DNA of 64,000 nucleotides from Acridotheres tristis (lineage: Eukaryota; Chordata; Aves; Passeriformes; Sturnidae). Of this stretch, positions 48,401 to 56,916 are shown piece by piece. A model generated the notes under the pieces. The model did not search any database, was not told where the DNA came from, and saw nothing but the letters and a program-made list of their open reading frames with translations. The stretch spans positions 11,250,991 to 11,314,990 of the forward strand of contig CM072905.1 of the NCBI GenBank assembly GCA_037013685.1, read 5' to 3'. The position numbers were made by a program, and so were the translations under genes. Positions within the stretch are counted from its first letter, which is position 1, and every line of letters begins with the position of its first letter.

Positions 48401-51400
48401 TGGGTTTGGGGTGCTCAGGAGCCCTGGTACCTCCTCCTGCATCAGATGCTAGGAGCAAACAGGGCTTTGCTGAGCAGCTTCACCAAAACCTCCCTGTACC
48501 TGCAGGGGCTTTGCAGGGTTTCCTGTGGCACCATTTGATTTATTTCCTGCCAGCTTTGCTCTGAAATGGTATCAGAGTGGAGCCTGGCATTTGATAGGAG
48601 AGCAAAGAAGGGTTAAATTCGGGCTTACAACATTAACCCTCCCCTCCCTGCTCCTCTGGCAGCTCTGGCAGCCCCTTCAAAGCTCAGGCTGATGCACCAC
48701 CAGAGCTCCTTTTAATCTGCTCACAGCCACTGTGGCACCTATTTTAGCACAGGAGCAAACTGGCCTGAGTAAACTGGCACAAGGTTTGCAAGGAGCTTTG
48801 GTAATTCCTGGTGGATCATCCCCAGGACTTCACCAATAACCCACAGCCTGCCAGTCCTTGGAGCACCTGGGCCTTGGTTTGTGGCTGGGCATTTGGATTT
48901 TCTGGTGAAATTTTCTTCCTCTTTCTCTCCTCAAAGGTAAAACTTGGTAGTGAGAGTGTGGGTGATTCAGGCAGGGGTGAGGAGCTGTCTCCAGATGTGG
49001 TTTTCAGATAGAGGCCCCTGAGCTGCTCTGCTGTCCTGCAGAGTGTGAGGCTGCCTTGGCCACAAACACTGTCCCTATTCTCCCTTCTGGCTCAGGGCCC
49101 CCCCCGTTCCTCTGTGGCTGCAGGAAATGCCCACAGGTGTGAGCCAAGTCCCGCAGGAACTGGCTGTGGGGCCAGGAGAGCCTGGCAGAGGTTCTCCAGG
49201 CCCTGCTCTTCACACCTTGCCCGATACGAGCCCATGAAAAGAAAATAATCCATAGGGCTGAAGTGACCTGGAGATTTAGACTGGATCAGAGAGAGAAACT
49301 GCATTCCCTGAATCTCAGCCTGGTCTGGGGGCAGTGCTCCCGGTGATGGGGGCGTATGGCTAGAAGCTGGCTCATCTCTGAGAGCACAGTGACATCCAGT
49401 GGCAGGGGACACTGCCCGTGGCTCGGCTGGCCAGGTCCCCGGGGCTCCTGGCAAGGGCCGCCACACTCAGCTCAGGAAGCTGAGCCAGGCAGTTCCCCCA
49501 TCCCAGAGTGCCATGGAAAGGTCCCAGCTCCACCTTGGCTGCTCTGGAGAAGCTAAAAGCCACGTGTGACACCTCAGAGTGACAGACGAGACATCCTCAG
49601 GCATGTTCCTGTCAGGGATATTCCTCTCAGAGATGTTCCTCTCAGGGATGTTCCTCTAAGGGATGATCCTCCCAGGGATGTGTCTCCCAGGGATGTTCCT
49701 CTCAGGGATGTGTCTCTCAGGGATGTGTCTCTCTTTCAGGTCCTGTTCCGGGACCCGGCGCAGGACCCAGCTGAGGATGTGTTCCTGACGGAGCTGCTGA
49801 CCCAGGTGCAGGACAGTCCCTCCCACAGAGGTGTGTGTGTCCAACCAGCCCCAGCCTGGACAGGGCTCCTGCCATCCCCGCATCCCACCCATGCCATCCC
49901 TTAGCCTGCAGAGCTCCAGGCCATGGCAGTATTCCTTGTTCCTGACCAGACTTCCCTAAACTCCTCCATGTCCCTCCTGGGCCCAGGAAATCAGGCTGAA
50001 CTCAAGCCCTGGTGGCTGCTGGTTCCTGGGCTCAGCCAGGGTTGGTGGTCTGTGCCTTTGGTTGGCTCCAGGGCACTCGGGAGTTGGGCCAGAGTCCTGA
50101 AGCTGGGCTTTCCTGTCAGAAATCCAGTTCCTTAAGTTGCCAGAGATGGAACAAGAGCACTTGAAGGCTGGATTGTTCAGAAGCCCTGTCCAGCTCCTCC
50201 ATCAGTGCAGTCTGGTGTCCAGTCCAATGGACATTTGTCCCTGAGGCTGGGCACAGAGGCTGCAATGAGCCCGTCCCACTGGCACAGAGCCTCAGCTCCC
50301 AAGGCAGGGACAGAGGGGACAAAGTAAGACAGAAGGCCATTGTGTGACACTGGGGTGGCTCAGCCCATGCCAGGATCCCTCTCTGCTGACCACAGACAGG
50401 TGGGATGAGGGAAATTCAATCCCACCCGGTTCCCTTCTCGCAGAGCTGAACACGACCAAGAAGAAAAGCAGCCTGGATGGCCCTGGCATCGATATCACAG
50501 TGACCTACAGGAAGGTGAGAGGGGGCTCCTGCACCCCAAATGTCTCCGCTCCCAGGGATGCCCAGCAGGGCACAGATCTCCTAAAAGGAGTCCCTCTTTG
50601 TCTGGAATTGCTCTCCAGCCATGGACAGAGAGGCTGTGGTGAACTTCTTAGCTCACCCTGTATTTGTGACAAAGTGTCCCCAGCCGCCTGCCAGGGGCAC
50701 TGCCAGGACACTGCCCCTTGCCCACAGGTTGTGCTGAGTGACCGTCAGAAGGAGCTGGCCCTGTCCCTGCGCTCCACGGGCCTGCTGATGAAAGCCATCC
50801 CTGCTGAGGAGGCTGAAGGTGGGTTCCTCCTGCTTTGCTGAGGTTTCTGGTGCTCCATGCAGTAAATCTGGCTACAGCCCTTGATGCCAGCTGTGTCTGG
50901 GCTGTGGGGTGGGATCAGTGACAGGAATATTGGTGTCCCCATGGTTTGATTGGGGCTTTCTCAGGAATGATGTGTCTGAGGCTCAGACAGGATTTAAGCA
51001 TCTTCCCTCTGCTCCAGCCTTCTTCCTTCAAAGCACAGCCTCTGAGCTCTCCACCCCGAGCATGATCCCACACAATTCCTTTGCCTGTGGAATCCTATGT
51101 GTCCATAGTCAGTGCAGCCAGACGTGAGGCTGAGCTGAGGCAGTGCTGTGGCCCCAGACCAACCCTCTGCTTGTGTCACAGACCTGGGCTGTCTGAGTGT
51201 GACCATCACCGAAATCATCAGGATCAACAACTTGGCAGGACGGTCATTCTCTGTGAGTACCCGTGGGATCCTCAGGGGCCAGAGTCCCTTAGAACAGAGG
51301 GGAAAGGGGCAGCCCTGCAGGGAGGAGAAGGCTTTGGGACCACCTGCTCGGAGGGCATTTTGTAATTATTATCCATGGAAAAGTCTGGATGTTTGAGCCA

Positions 51401-53244
51401 AAACCCCAGATGCCATCCCTGCTGGTCAGTGCCATCCCTGCTGGTCAGTGCCCTCCCTGCTGTTCAGTGCCATCCCTGCTGCTCAGTGCCCTCTCTGCTG
51501 GTCAGTGCCCTCTCTGCTGGTCAGTTCCATCCCTGCTGCTCAGTGCCACACTGAATCCTACCTCAGGAGCCCCTGAATGCTTGAGCTGCTGCTGGGGTTA
51601 TTCTGTGACCACAGGGACAAAGTGGAGGAAAAAATCTTGGCCCCACTTGGCTCCAGGGCAGGGTCTGTATTCTGCCATCAACTCCATCAGTTCCACACCT
51701 TCAGCTGCAGTAGTCTCCCTGTGTTATTCCTCTCAGAATCACAAAAAATAATTCAACAAAGCATAAACAAGGAGCAGGAACTTCACTGAATCTATTTATC
51801 AGCTCACAGAGATGAATTTGTTAGAATGGGGACTGAAATGTTGACTTCTGTCCTTTTTGTTTTACTTGAGAGCTCCAGTAGACCCCAGAGGAGGCATGTG
51901 CCCATGGTAATGTACCACTGCAGTTTGGGTGGCATTAAACATTAGTGTGCCTCGGTCATTTGGACCTCAGGGCTGGCTCCAAGCTGGTGGTTTTAGCCAG
52001 CACATTCTGCTCATTTTCACCTGGCTTTTGGGAATACCGAGGTGCTGCAGCCCCACTGCCCACAGAGACACTCCATGGGCATGGAGAAGAGACCACGCCC
52101 CAGGAGATATCCCAAACTCATAGCAGGGACTGTTCCGGGACTGCCAGTTTGGAAAGTCTGTCCTTTCAAAACATGGCCAGGTTCTGAATTCTGAGAAAGG
52201 ATTTGCTTTGTGTCACATCGGAGGTTAAGAAAGAAAACCAGAGAAATGTCATTTTCTGTCCCTGTCACATGCAGCACACCGCCCGGGAAGGGGAGGGACA
52301 CCCTCAGCAGGCTCCCCCTTCTCTCCCCATCCAGGCTGTGACAAACAGATTCAAAACACGGAATATCAAGATCAGGAGCCCAGATCAGAGACCCTTCACA
52401 GTGCGGCTGGACAAGGACAGCAGGAGAACCTACAGGGACGTGATCAGGTGAGAATCCTGGGGTGCCAGGCTCTGCACATCTGCCCTGCACCCCCTCCTGC
52501 CTTCCAGGGAGCCCTGATCCTCATCCAAGACAAAAACCCCACGTTCCTTCTCCAGGGAAAGCAGGGCACACTGGGGCTCCCCTACATTTGTGTTTTCGGG
52601 TGATGGTGTGAGGAATAAAATGGTTCTTTACACAAAAGTTGCTGTCATTGAGCCAGTAGAAAAACAGACACCTCCAGGGACAAACAGAGTTTAAGTCTCC
52701 TGAATTATCAATTATATCATGATGCTGATGCTCTCTGCACTGACTGCATCCCTCACCTGGGAGTCTCCAGCAGGTGCAGGTGAGGGAGAGGACCCAGCCC
52801 TGTGGGAATAATGTGCCTGGAGCAGCTGCAGTGACATGGGATGAGCATGGTTCAAGGTCCAATATAAACTATGAATTCCTGAGTCACACTGAGCCAGGCT
52901 CAGCACCTTGGGTTTGTGTCAAACACACACAACAGCTCATCTCTGCAGTCAAACCCATCTGGAAAAAGCATAAAAGCAGCTGCGCCCCGCAGTGGGAGAG
53001 CCCTCCCCCAGCAGGCAGTGCAGAGAGGTGGGGTTTGCTCGGAGATCAGGTCTGAACATGCAGTAAATGTGTTCTGTGCTCTTCCAGCCTGGAGGTGTCT
53101 CCCTGCCTCGAGCCCAGCTACTGCCTGCAGAAGACCAGGACCATGAAATTCAGTCCTCACGAAACAGAAGACGTGGGGCTTGTCAAGTACCTGCCCAAAT
53201 CTCTGCTACTGCCCATCAACACTTTTGCTGGAGTCATGCAGTGA
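36412..53244 (+). CDS. PIK3R6: PIK3R6, PI3K gamma regulatory subunit 6 (p84/p87), 19 coding exons
   Basis: p84 is the alternative adaptor of p110 gamma. It makes the kinase responsive to G-beta-gamma, with a stronger requirement for Ras than p101. Coding exons: 36412-36424, 37412-37495, 38706-38797, 40906-40974, 41443-41575, 42516-42585, 42954-43137, 43836-43983, 44946-45032, 45617-46115, 46653-46746, 47467-47583, 48034-48144, 49740-49830, 50444-50514, 50728-50818, 51182-51252, 52335-52447, 53088-53244. All junctions are GT-AG and in frame, giving 764 residues (human 754). Landmarks: the start MDSSEVESD, YQRMVISEQSLP, FHLWTEDEQLWKELVLFLRP, STDSGIERDLP, KGGIKKKLSPLE, HTARVVLLGDDRILGRLAQA, DPWYESNINTL, YYTRMGTQPV, the C-terminal LPINTFAGVMQ. 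The gene is intact. It is the tandem paralogue of PIK3R5. An unusual Cys-Pro repeat sits in exon 10. Confidence 0.96.
36640..36676. repeat. Poly-T/AT tract in PIK3R6 intron 1
   Basis: A run of about 22 T within AT-rich sequence. T-rich low complexity recurs at 36800-36865. Confidence 0.85.
37412..37495 (+). CDS. PIK3R6: PIK3R6 coding exon 2
   Basis: 84 nt, phase 1-1, residues 5-32 (EVESDILRRVRALLRELDG). Exons 1 and 2 together have 97 coding nt, exactly as many as PIK3R5 exon 1. Confidence 0.9.
37503..37655. repeat. 21-bp minisatellite in PIK3R6 intron 2
   Basis: About seven copies of CTGGCACTGCCGGGGCTCCA (plus one base), starting 8 bp after the exon 2 donor. Confidence 0.92.
37793..37885. 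repeat. Short GTGGCTGTCACCCC repeat
   Basis: Four to five spaced copies of CGTGGCTGTCACCCCTC in PIK3R6 intron 2. Confidence 0.7.
38706..38797 (+). CDS. PIK3R6: PIK3R6 coding exon 3
   Basis: 92 nt, phase 1-0, residues 33-63 (GMLRWTLHKKIDQNP, VLVRILVKELE). Donor gtaagt. A 20-bp minisatellite begins just after the donor. Confidence 0.92.
38803..38936. repeat. 20-bp minisatellite in PIK3R6 intron 3
   Basis: Six to seven copies of AGTGCCACCTCAGAGAGGAC, starting 5 bp after the exon 3 end and overlapping the donor region. Confidence 0.92.
39708..39895. repeat. About 62-bp tandem repeat in PIK3R6 intron 3
   Basis: Two to three copies of a unit with CACTGAGCATCCAGCAGTGA followed by TCCCAATCCC and AGCCCAG motifs. 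Confidence 0.75.
40906..40974 (+). CDS. PIK3R6: PIK3R6 coding exon 4
   Basis: 69 nt, phase 0-0, residues 64-86 (GDLRHYIIPLLHTLMYTLIQ). Donor gtgagc. Confidence 0.93.
41443..41575 (+). CDS. PIK3R6: PIK3R6 coding exon 5
   Basis: 133 nt, phase 0-1, residues 87-130 (DELCARVYDFCKRLLTLPKP and onward). Donor gtaagg. Confidence 0.93.
42516..42585 (+). CDS. PIK3R6: PIK3R6 coding exon 6
   Basis: 70 nt, phase 1-2, residues 131-153 (GTLYQRMVISEQSLP). Donor gtgagt. Confidence 0.93.
42954..43137 (+). CDS. PIK3R6: PIK3R6 coding exon 7
   Basis: 184 nt, phase 2-0, residues 154-215 (KIFIFADPELLPEAICNALV, VVTHALQAALGDTCD). Donor gtaatg. Confidence 0.93.
43836..43983 (+). CDS. PIK3R6: PIK3R6 coding exon 8
   Basis: 148 nt, phase 0-1, residues 216-264 (VEHWFQQVVAAMEG, LERIYHDLLGS). 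Acceptor ...cccaacag, donor gtgagc. Confidence 0.92.
44150..44225 (+). mobile_element. Possible short CR1 3' tail
   Basis: GGAACTGGATGGGCTTTAAG followed by GTCCCTTCCTGCCCAAAC resembles the CR1 3' terminus. It is short and diverged, so the call is tentative. Confidence 0.5.
44450..44555. repeat. About 34-bp tandem repeat in PIK3R6 intron 8
   Basis: Three copies of GGGACCATCACCTTTTGGGG followed by ACAATGAGAGGGTG-type sequence. Confidence 0.8.
44946..45032 (+). CDS. PIK3R6: PIK3R6 coding exon 9
   Basis: 87 nt, phase 1-1, residues 265-293 with PSISFHLWTEDEQL, conserved in p84. Donor gtgagt. Confidence 0.92.
45280..45450 (+). mobile_element. CR1 LINE 3' fragment in PIK3R6 intron 9
   Basis: It shows CCCCTGGCAGTCTCCAAGGC followed by CAGGCTGGCTGCAGC, GGTGTCCCTGCCCACGGCAG, and GATCTTCCAGGTCCCTTCCA ending in GGGATTCTGGGATT, the CR1 3' end. 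Same strand as the gene. Confidence 0.9.
45617..46115 (+). CDS. PIK3R6: PIK3R6 coding exon 10 (central linker exon with Cys-Pro repeat)
   Basis: 499 nt, phase 1-2, residues 294-459. It runs from WKELVLFLRP through STDSGIERDLP, a Cys-Pro tandem repeat at about residues 356-375, the conserved KGGIKKKLSPLE, and HTARVVLLGDDRILGRLAQA. It corresponds to PIK3R5 exon 9 (same phases) but is shorter. Confidence 0.93.
46653..46746 (+). CDS. PIK3R6: PIK3R6 coding exon 11
   Basis: 94 nt, phase 2-0, residues 460-491 (FLTPRLNLQLYHIPVVAG). The donor gtcagt is less common but fits; the next exon joins in frame. Confidence 0.88.
47467..47583 (+). CDS. PIK3R6: PIK3R6 coding exon 12
   Basis: 117 nt, phase 0-0, residues 492-530 (DPWYESNINTLCHMIPKLA). 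Donor gtacga. It is the counterpart of PIK3R5 exon 11. Confidence 0.93.
48034..48144 (+). CDS. PIK3R6: PIK3R6 coding exon 13
   Basis: 111 nt, phase 0-0, residues 531-567 (FLTDVIAYYTRMGTQPVCFQ). Donor gtgggt. Confidence 0.93.
49599..49733. repeat. 15-bp minisatellite abutting PIK3R6 exon 14
   Basis: Nine perfect-length copies of AGGGATGTTCCTCTC run up to 6 bp before exon 14. The unit is a multiple of three and is open in the reading frame of exon 14, where it would read Arg-Asp-Val-Pro-Leu. Confidence 0.95.
49740..49830 (+). CDS. PIK3R6: PIK3R6 coding exon 14
   Basis: 91 nt, phase 0-1, residues 568-597 (FRDPAQDPAEDVFLTELLTQ). Donor gtgtgt. Its acceptor is separated by only 6 bp from a 15-bp minisatellite that supplies the polypyrimidine tract. 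Confidence 0.92.
50444..50514 (+). CDS. PIK3R6: PIK3R6 coding exon 15
   Basis: 71 nt, phase 1-0, residues 598-621 (GPGIDITVTYRK). Donor gtgaga. Confidence 0.91.
50728..50818 (+). CDS. PIK3R6: PIK3R6 coding exon 16
   Basis: 91 nt, phase 0-1, residues 622-651 (LALSLRSTGLLMKAIPAEEA). Donor gtgggt. Confidence 0.92.
51182..51252 (+). CDS. PIK3R6: PIK3R6 coding exon 17
   Basis: 71 nt, phase 1-0, residues 652-675 (CLSVTITEIIRINNLAGRSF). Donor gtgagt. Confidence 0.93.
51413..51547. repeat. 20-bp minisatellite in PIK3R6 intron 17
   Basis: Seven copies of CCATCCCTGCTGGTCAGTGC with CTG/GTT variants. Confidence 0.93.
52335..52447 (+). CDS. PIK3R6: PIK3R6 coding exon 18
   Basis: 113 nt, phase 0-2, residues 676-712 (VTNRFKTRNIKIRSPDQRPF, LDKDSRRTYRDVI). 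Donor gtgaga. Confidence 0.93.
53088..53244 (+). CDS. PIK3R6: PIK3R6 last coding exon (19)
   Basis: 157 nt, phase 2 in, residues 713-764 plus TGA (53242-53244). It ends with LLLPINTFAGVMQ, the p84 counterpart of the p101 C terminus. Confidence 0.94.
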
Positions 53245-53970
53245 AGGAAACGGGAAAAGGCGGTGTGAGTTATGACGTGGGGTCAGCACAGAGGACATGG
53301 GAAAAGAAAACATACTAAAAGCCACCCGCGGTGACTTTAAATGGCAATGGTGTGAAGAGCTGCCCCAGCAGAAGTGGATAGGCTCGGAGGGCACAGCCAT
53401 GCCCTGCCAGTGACAGTGAGACCATGGCTGACAGCCCTGCCAAGGGCACAGCCATGCTGCGGGACTGAGCTTTCACCTCTAGCACAAGTCAGAGAAAGGC
53501 TTTGAGCTCCTCCATTCAGGAAGAGTGAGGAAGATCCGTGGCAGGTGGTGCTGGCTGTCCTGTGGAGCCCGGGGAGCTGGTAGCAGCAATATTTATTTTG
53601 GAGAGGTCTCACAGCCCAGCAAGGATCAGGTTTTCACCTCACTACCCAAACATTTTAGGTGCTCACCTGTGCCAGACTTGGGCAGCAAACATTCTGTCCC
53701 TGAAGGGAGGCAGGAGGGTCACAGGCACATCAGGAAACTCCTGCACAAGCAGCTGTTGTTGGGATAATGGGGGGTTTAAGGGGTGAACAGTGGCTCTGCA
53801 CCCCTTTGCCTCTTCAGGGCTTCTCTGTGAGGTTTGTGCACACCAAGAAAATGCTCAAAAAGCCAAAAGGCTTTGAGGTGGGCTGGAGTGTGGGCTGTGT
53901 GTCTGAGTTTGTTCTGTACAGCTGTAAATGATGTAGATGGATGATAAATTATTTGTATAGGTGTCATGGA
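53245..53970 (+). other. PIK3R6: PIK3R6 3' UTR
   Basis: About 0.7 kb of unique sequence follows the stop. No AATAAA or ATTAAA occurs in it. The best candidate signal is the variant GATAAA at 53943-53948 followed by a T-rich stretch, so the 3' end is uncertain. Confidence 0.4.
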
Positions 53971-54354
53971 TGACTTATACCAGAGGGTGCAATCTTTTTA
54001 ATGCCAATTTAAAGAAATTAAGACAAACCCAAGCTGAAACTGCCAGTTGGTTGTCATCGTGTGTTTGCACAATGCTGGGGAACAGATGCCCAGGAATTCC
54101 ACCTGAACATGGGATTAATTTCTTCCCTGTGCAGTTACCACCCCTGAACAAATTGTCCAGAGAGAGTGAGGAGTGTCCACACGAGGGATATTCCAGAATA
54201 TTCCACCTGGACACAATCCCGTTCCATGTGGTTCCCGTCTGTGTCCTCTGTGGCCCGGCGGGCCGGGATGAGGGCGAGTCCGGGGCTGGTCCCCTCCGAG
54301 CCCAGCGGAGCCGCAGCCGCCGCTCCCCGGCTCGCGCGGGGCCGTTGGGCCGAT

Positions 54355-54750
54355 GATCGCTGCCAGCCCGAGCCATCCCGGGATCCTGTGGGACAGGGAC
54401 GCACCGGGCCATTCCCGTCTCCATACTGGGCCATTCCCATGCCGGTCCGGGCCCATTCCCACGTCAGTCTCGGGCCATTTCCATGCCAGTCCCGTGCTAT
54501 TCCCGTGCCAGTACCGGGCCATTCCCGTGTCTGTACCAGGCCATTACCGTGCTGGCCCCAGGCCATTCCCATGTCTGTACCGGGCCATTCCCATGCCGGT
54601 CCGTCCCGTGTCTGTATTGGGCCATTCCTGTTCCGGTCTCGGGCTATTCCCATGCCGGTCCCGGGCCGTTCCGGTCCCAGGGCATTCCCGTCTACACTGG
54701 GCCATTTCCGTGCTGGTCCCGGGCCATTTCCGTGCCGGTCCGCAGACGGC
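54355..54750. repeat. GC-rich minisatellite upstream of MFSD6L
   Basis: About twenty degenerate copies of a unit of about 18-20 bp, GGGCCATTCCCGTGCCGGTC. It lies directly upstream of the GC boxes of MFSD6L and yields spurious long frames on both strands. Confidence 0.9.
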
Positions 54751-54912
54751 GCTGCGCCTCCGCCATCCCCCGGGGCGGGGCGGGGCAGGTGCGCTCGGGC
54801 CGGGGCCGCGCCGGGGCCGCCCCGGTACCGCAGGTGCGGCCGCTCCGCCCAGAGCGGGGCCGGCGGGGCCAGCGGCGGTGGCGACAGCGGGTGAGGACAT
54901 GCGGCGGGGGCC
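54751..54912 (+). promoter_or_regulatory. MFSD6L: MFSD6L CpG-island promoter with GC boxes
   Basis: A dense CpG region with overlapping Sp1-type GC boxes (GGGGCGGGGCGGGG, 54772-54785) sits about 130 bp before the MFSD6L start. No TATA box is evident, as expected for a CpG-island promoter. The island continues into the coding sequence to about 55300. A short upstream ORF (54899-54916) ends across the start codon. Confidence 0.55.
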
Positions 54913-56916
54913 ATGAGCGAGCGCTGGGACGTGGGCCGGACCCTGGCTCTGGCCGCGCTGTTCCGGCTGCTGCAGGGCGCGGGCCGGGGCTGCGCCGCGC
55001 CCTTCCTGCCGCTCTACCTGCGGCTGCTCGGGCTGCCCGCGCCGCTCGTGGGGGCCGCGGCCGGGGCCCGGCAGCTGGCGGCGCTCGCCGTGCCCCTGTG
55101 CTGCCCGCGGGGCCGCGCCGGGCGGCTGCTGCTGGCGGGCTCGGTGCTGGGCTCGGCCGGGGCCAGCCTGGCGTTCACCCTCATCCCGCCCGCGGGGGGC
55201 ACGGGGCACACGGGCTGCGACAGCAGCCTGCTGCTCGGCCTGCCCGGCTCCCTGCCCTCCCCGCTGCCCTCCGTGCTTCCTTCCACTCTGCTCGTTCCGG
55301 TGCCCACCGCAATGCCCGGCCCGAGGACCGTCCCGGTGCCCAGCCCCGGCTGGAGCAGTTACGGAGCATTAAACTCGAGCGCTCTGACGCACACGACAGG
55401 CGTGCCAAGGGGAACGGGGACAGCAGCAGCTGACGTGCTGGCAGCGAGCAGGAAGCCCGCTGTGGGCAGTGCAACCTCCCAGGGGTTCTTGGGCACGACA
55501 GGTGCGCGTCAGGAACGCGGCAGAGGGGTTGGGGAAGGTGATCCAAAGGGAAAAGGCTTCTTGGATGCTCCCTCTGGCTGGACAGCGAAAGGCATCGATC
55601 AGCAGACACCCGAACCAGAAAGGCCGGCATCCTACGGACCTCCCTTCCCTGGGCTCCAGGGGGAAACTCCGGGCTCTGCTGCAACCGATCTAAGTGATAA
55701 TGCTGAGGAAAGCCTAAATGCTACTGAGAGTAATGAGCCAGCTTTGCTTAAAACAGCTCTTCCCGCTCTTGGAGATGCCCACGTATCCGTAAACCTTCCA
55801 GACTCTCGAGATGTCAACTTCGAGGCAGTGCAGAGCATCTCCCAGAACGGAGAGTACCAGGTTTTTCTCATGGTGCTGGGCGCCGTGGTGCTTTGGGAGC
55901 TGCTGGCCGCTTCCCTGGAATGGACCATGGATGAGAGTGTCTACGAGTACCTGGACTTTGTGGACTCCACGGACAGGTACGGGCGGCTGTGGCTGTGGGG
56001 CTCGGCAGGCGCTGCCGCCGGAGCGTGCGGCGTGTCCGTGCTGGTGGATCAGCTGGATTGCTCCCTCGGCGGCTCCATCCCCCGCCTCGCCGTGCACTTC
56101 TACGGCTACGCTGTCCTGGTGATGCTCTCCCTGATGGTCAGCGTCTTCTTTCCCGGCCACGTTCCCAGGAAAAGCGCCCGTGCTCCCGGGCTGACCAAAG
56201 CGCTGTCCCTGCTGCGGGGGGACAGCCGGGCGCTGCTGTTCGCGGGCACCGTGTTCCTCGTGGGTGCTGCCAGCTCTGCCGGGCACAACTTCCTCCTGTG
56301 GCAGCTGCAGGACCAGGGCAGCAGCGAGCTCCTTATGGGGCTCTGGGTGGCTGGGGGCCCGCTGGCAGAGCTGGCCCTTCACCCGCTCCGGGGGCAGCTG
56401 CTGCGGGCGCTGCCGGGCTGCAGGCTGGAGCTGCTGAGCCTGGCCGTGCTGGCAGCGCAGCTCCTGAGCTATTCCCTGCTCCGCGCTCCGTGGGCAGCGC
56501 TCCCCGTGCAGGCGCTGTCCGGCCTCAGCAGCGGGGCGCTGCGGTGGCGGCTGCAGGGGACAGTGGGGGACATCGCCACGCCGGGCACGGAGCGCGCCCT
56601 GCACGCCCTGCTCGGGGCGCTCTGCGCGGCAGGAGCCGGCCTGGGCGGCTTTTCGGGGGGGTTTGTGGTGCAGCGCTTCGGGCTGGCAGTGCTGTTCCAG
56701 GCCAGCTGCGTGGGGCTCGGGCTCTGGATGCTCTTCGTCGTAATTGTCCAATCCAGATTGCCTCGGCAGAGGAAAATTAATTATTCCCGGCTCCTGGCTG
56801 CTGATTCCAGTGAAATGAGTGACTCTGAGGAGGAGAACGAGAAGGACTGGCTGGTAAAGGCTATGAAGGACGAGAGCTTTAACAGGAATTGGATACAGCA
56901 GCATGTGATCCAGTAA
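54913..56916 (+). CDS. MFSD6L: MFSD6L, major facilitator superfamily domain-containing 6-like, intronless
   Basis: A single 667-codon frame without introns, as in mammals (human 586 residues). The family is multipass MFS transporter-like; the substrate is unknown. The N terminus SERWDVGRTLALAALFRLLQ begins a first membrane segment, with further ones up to about residue 92. A large hydrophilic Ser/Thr/Pro/Gly-rich loop follows (about residues 97-310), longer than in human. From about 312 (YQVFLMVLGAVVLWELLAAS) to about 614 there are roughly nine more hydrophobic segments. Matches to the family include YEYLDFVDSTDRYGRLWLWG, VHFYGYAVLVMLSL, and RLPRQRKINYSRLL. The cytosolic tail (615-667) is acidic, with DSEEENEKDWLVKAM conserved. 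The start was chosen by alignment with the mammalian N terminus. It lies 1.7 kb downstream of PIK3R6 on the same strand but has its own promoter. Confidence 0.95.
   Translation: MSERWDVGRTLALAALFRLLQGAGRGCAAPFLPLYLRLLGLPAPLVGAAAGARQLAALAVPLCCPRGRAGRLLLAGSVLGSAGASLAFTLIPPAGGTGHTGCDSSLLLGLPGSLPSPLPSVLPSTLLVPVPTAMPGPRTVPVPSPGWSSYGALNSSALTHTTGVPRGTGTAAADVLAASRKPAVGSATSQGFLGTTGARQERGRGVGEGDPKGKGFLDAPSGWTAKGIDQQTPEPERPASYGPPFPGLQGETPGSAATDLSDNAEESLNATESNEPALLKTALPALGDAHVSVNLPDSRDVNFEAVQSISQNGEYQVFLMVLGAVVLWELLAASLEWTMDESVYEYLDFVDSTDRYGRLWLWGSAGAAAGACGVSVLVDQLDCSLGGSIPRLAVHFYGYAVLVMLSLMVSVFFPGHVPRKSARAPGLTKALSLLRGDSRALLFAGTVFLVGAASSAGHNFLLWQLQDQGSSELLMGLWVAGGPLAELALHPLRGQLLRALPGCRLELLSLAVLAAQLLSYSLLRAPWAALPVQALSGLSSGALRWRLQGTVGDIATPGTERALHALLGALCAAGAGLGGFSGGFVVQRFGLAVLFQASCVGLGLWMLFVVIVQSRLPRQRKINYSRLLAADSSEMSDSEEENEKDWLVKAMKDESFNRNWIQQHVIQ

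Noticed and set aside
54135..54914. Frames on both strands upstream of MFSD6L rich in Gly-His-Gly or Pro-Phe-Pro
   Set aside because: They translate the promoter minisatellite; the repeat explains the open frames.
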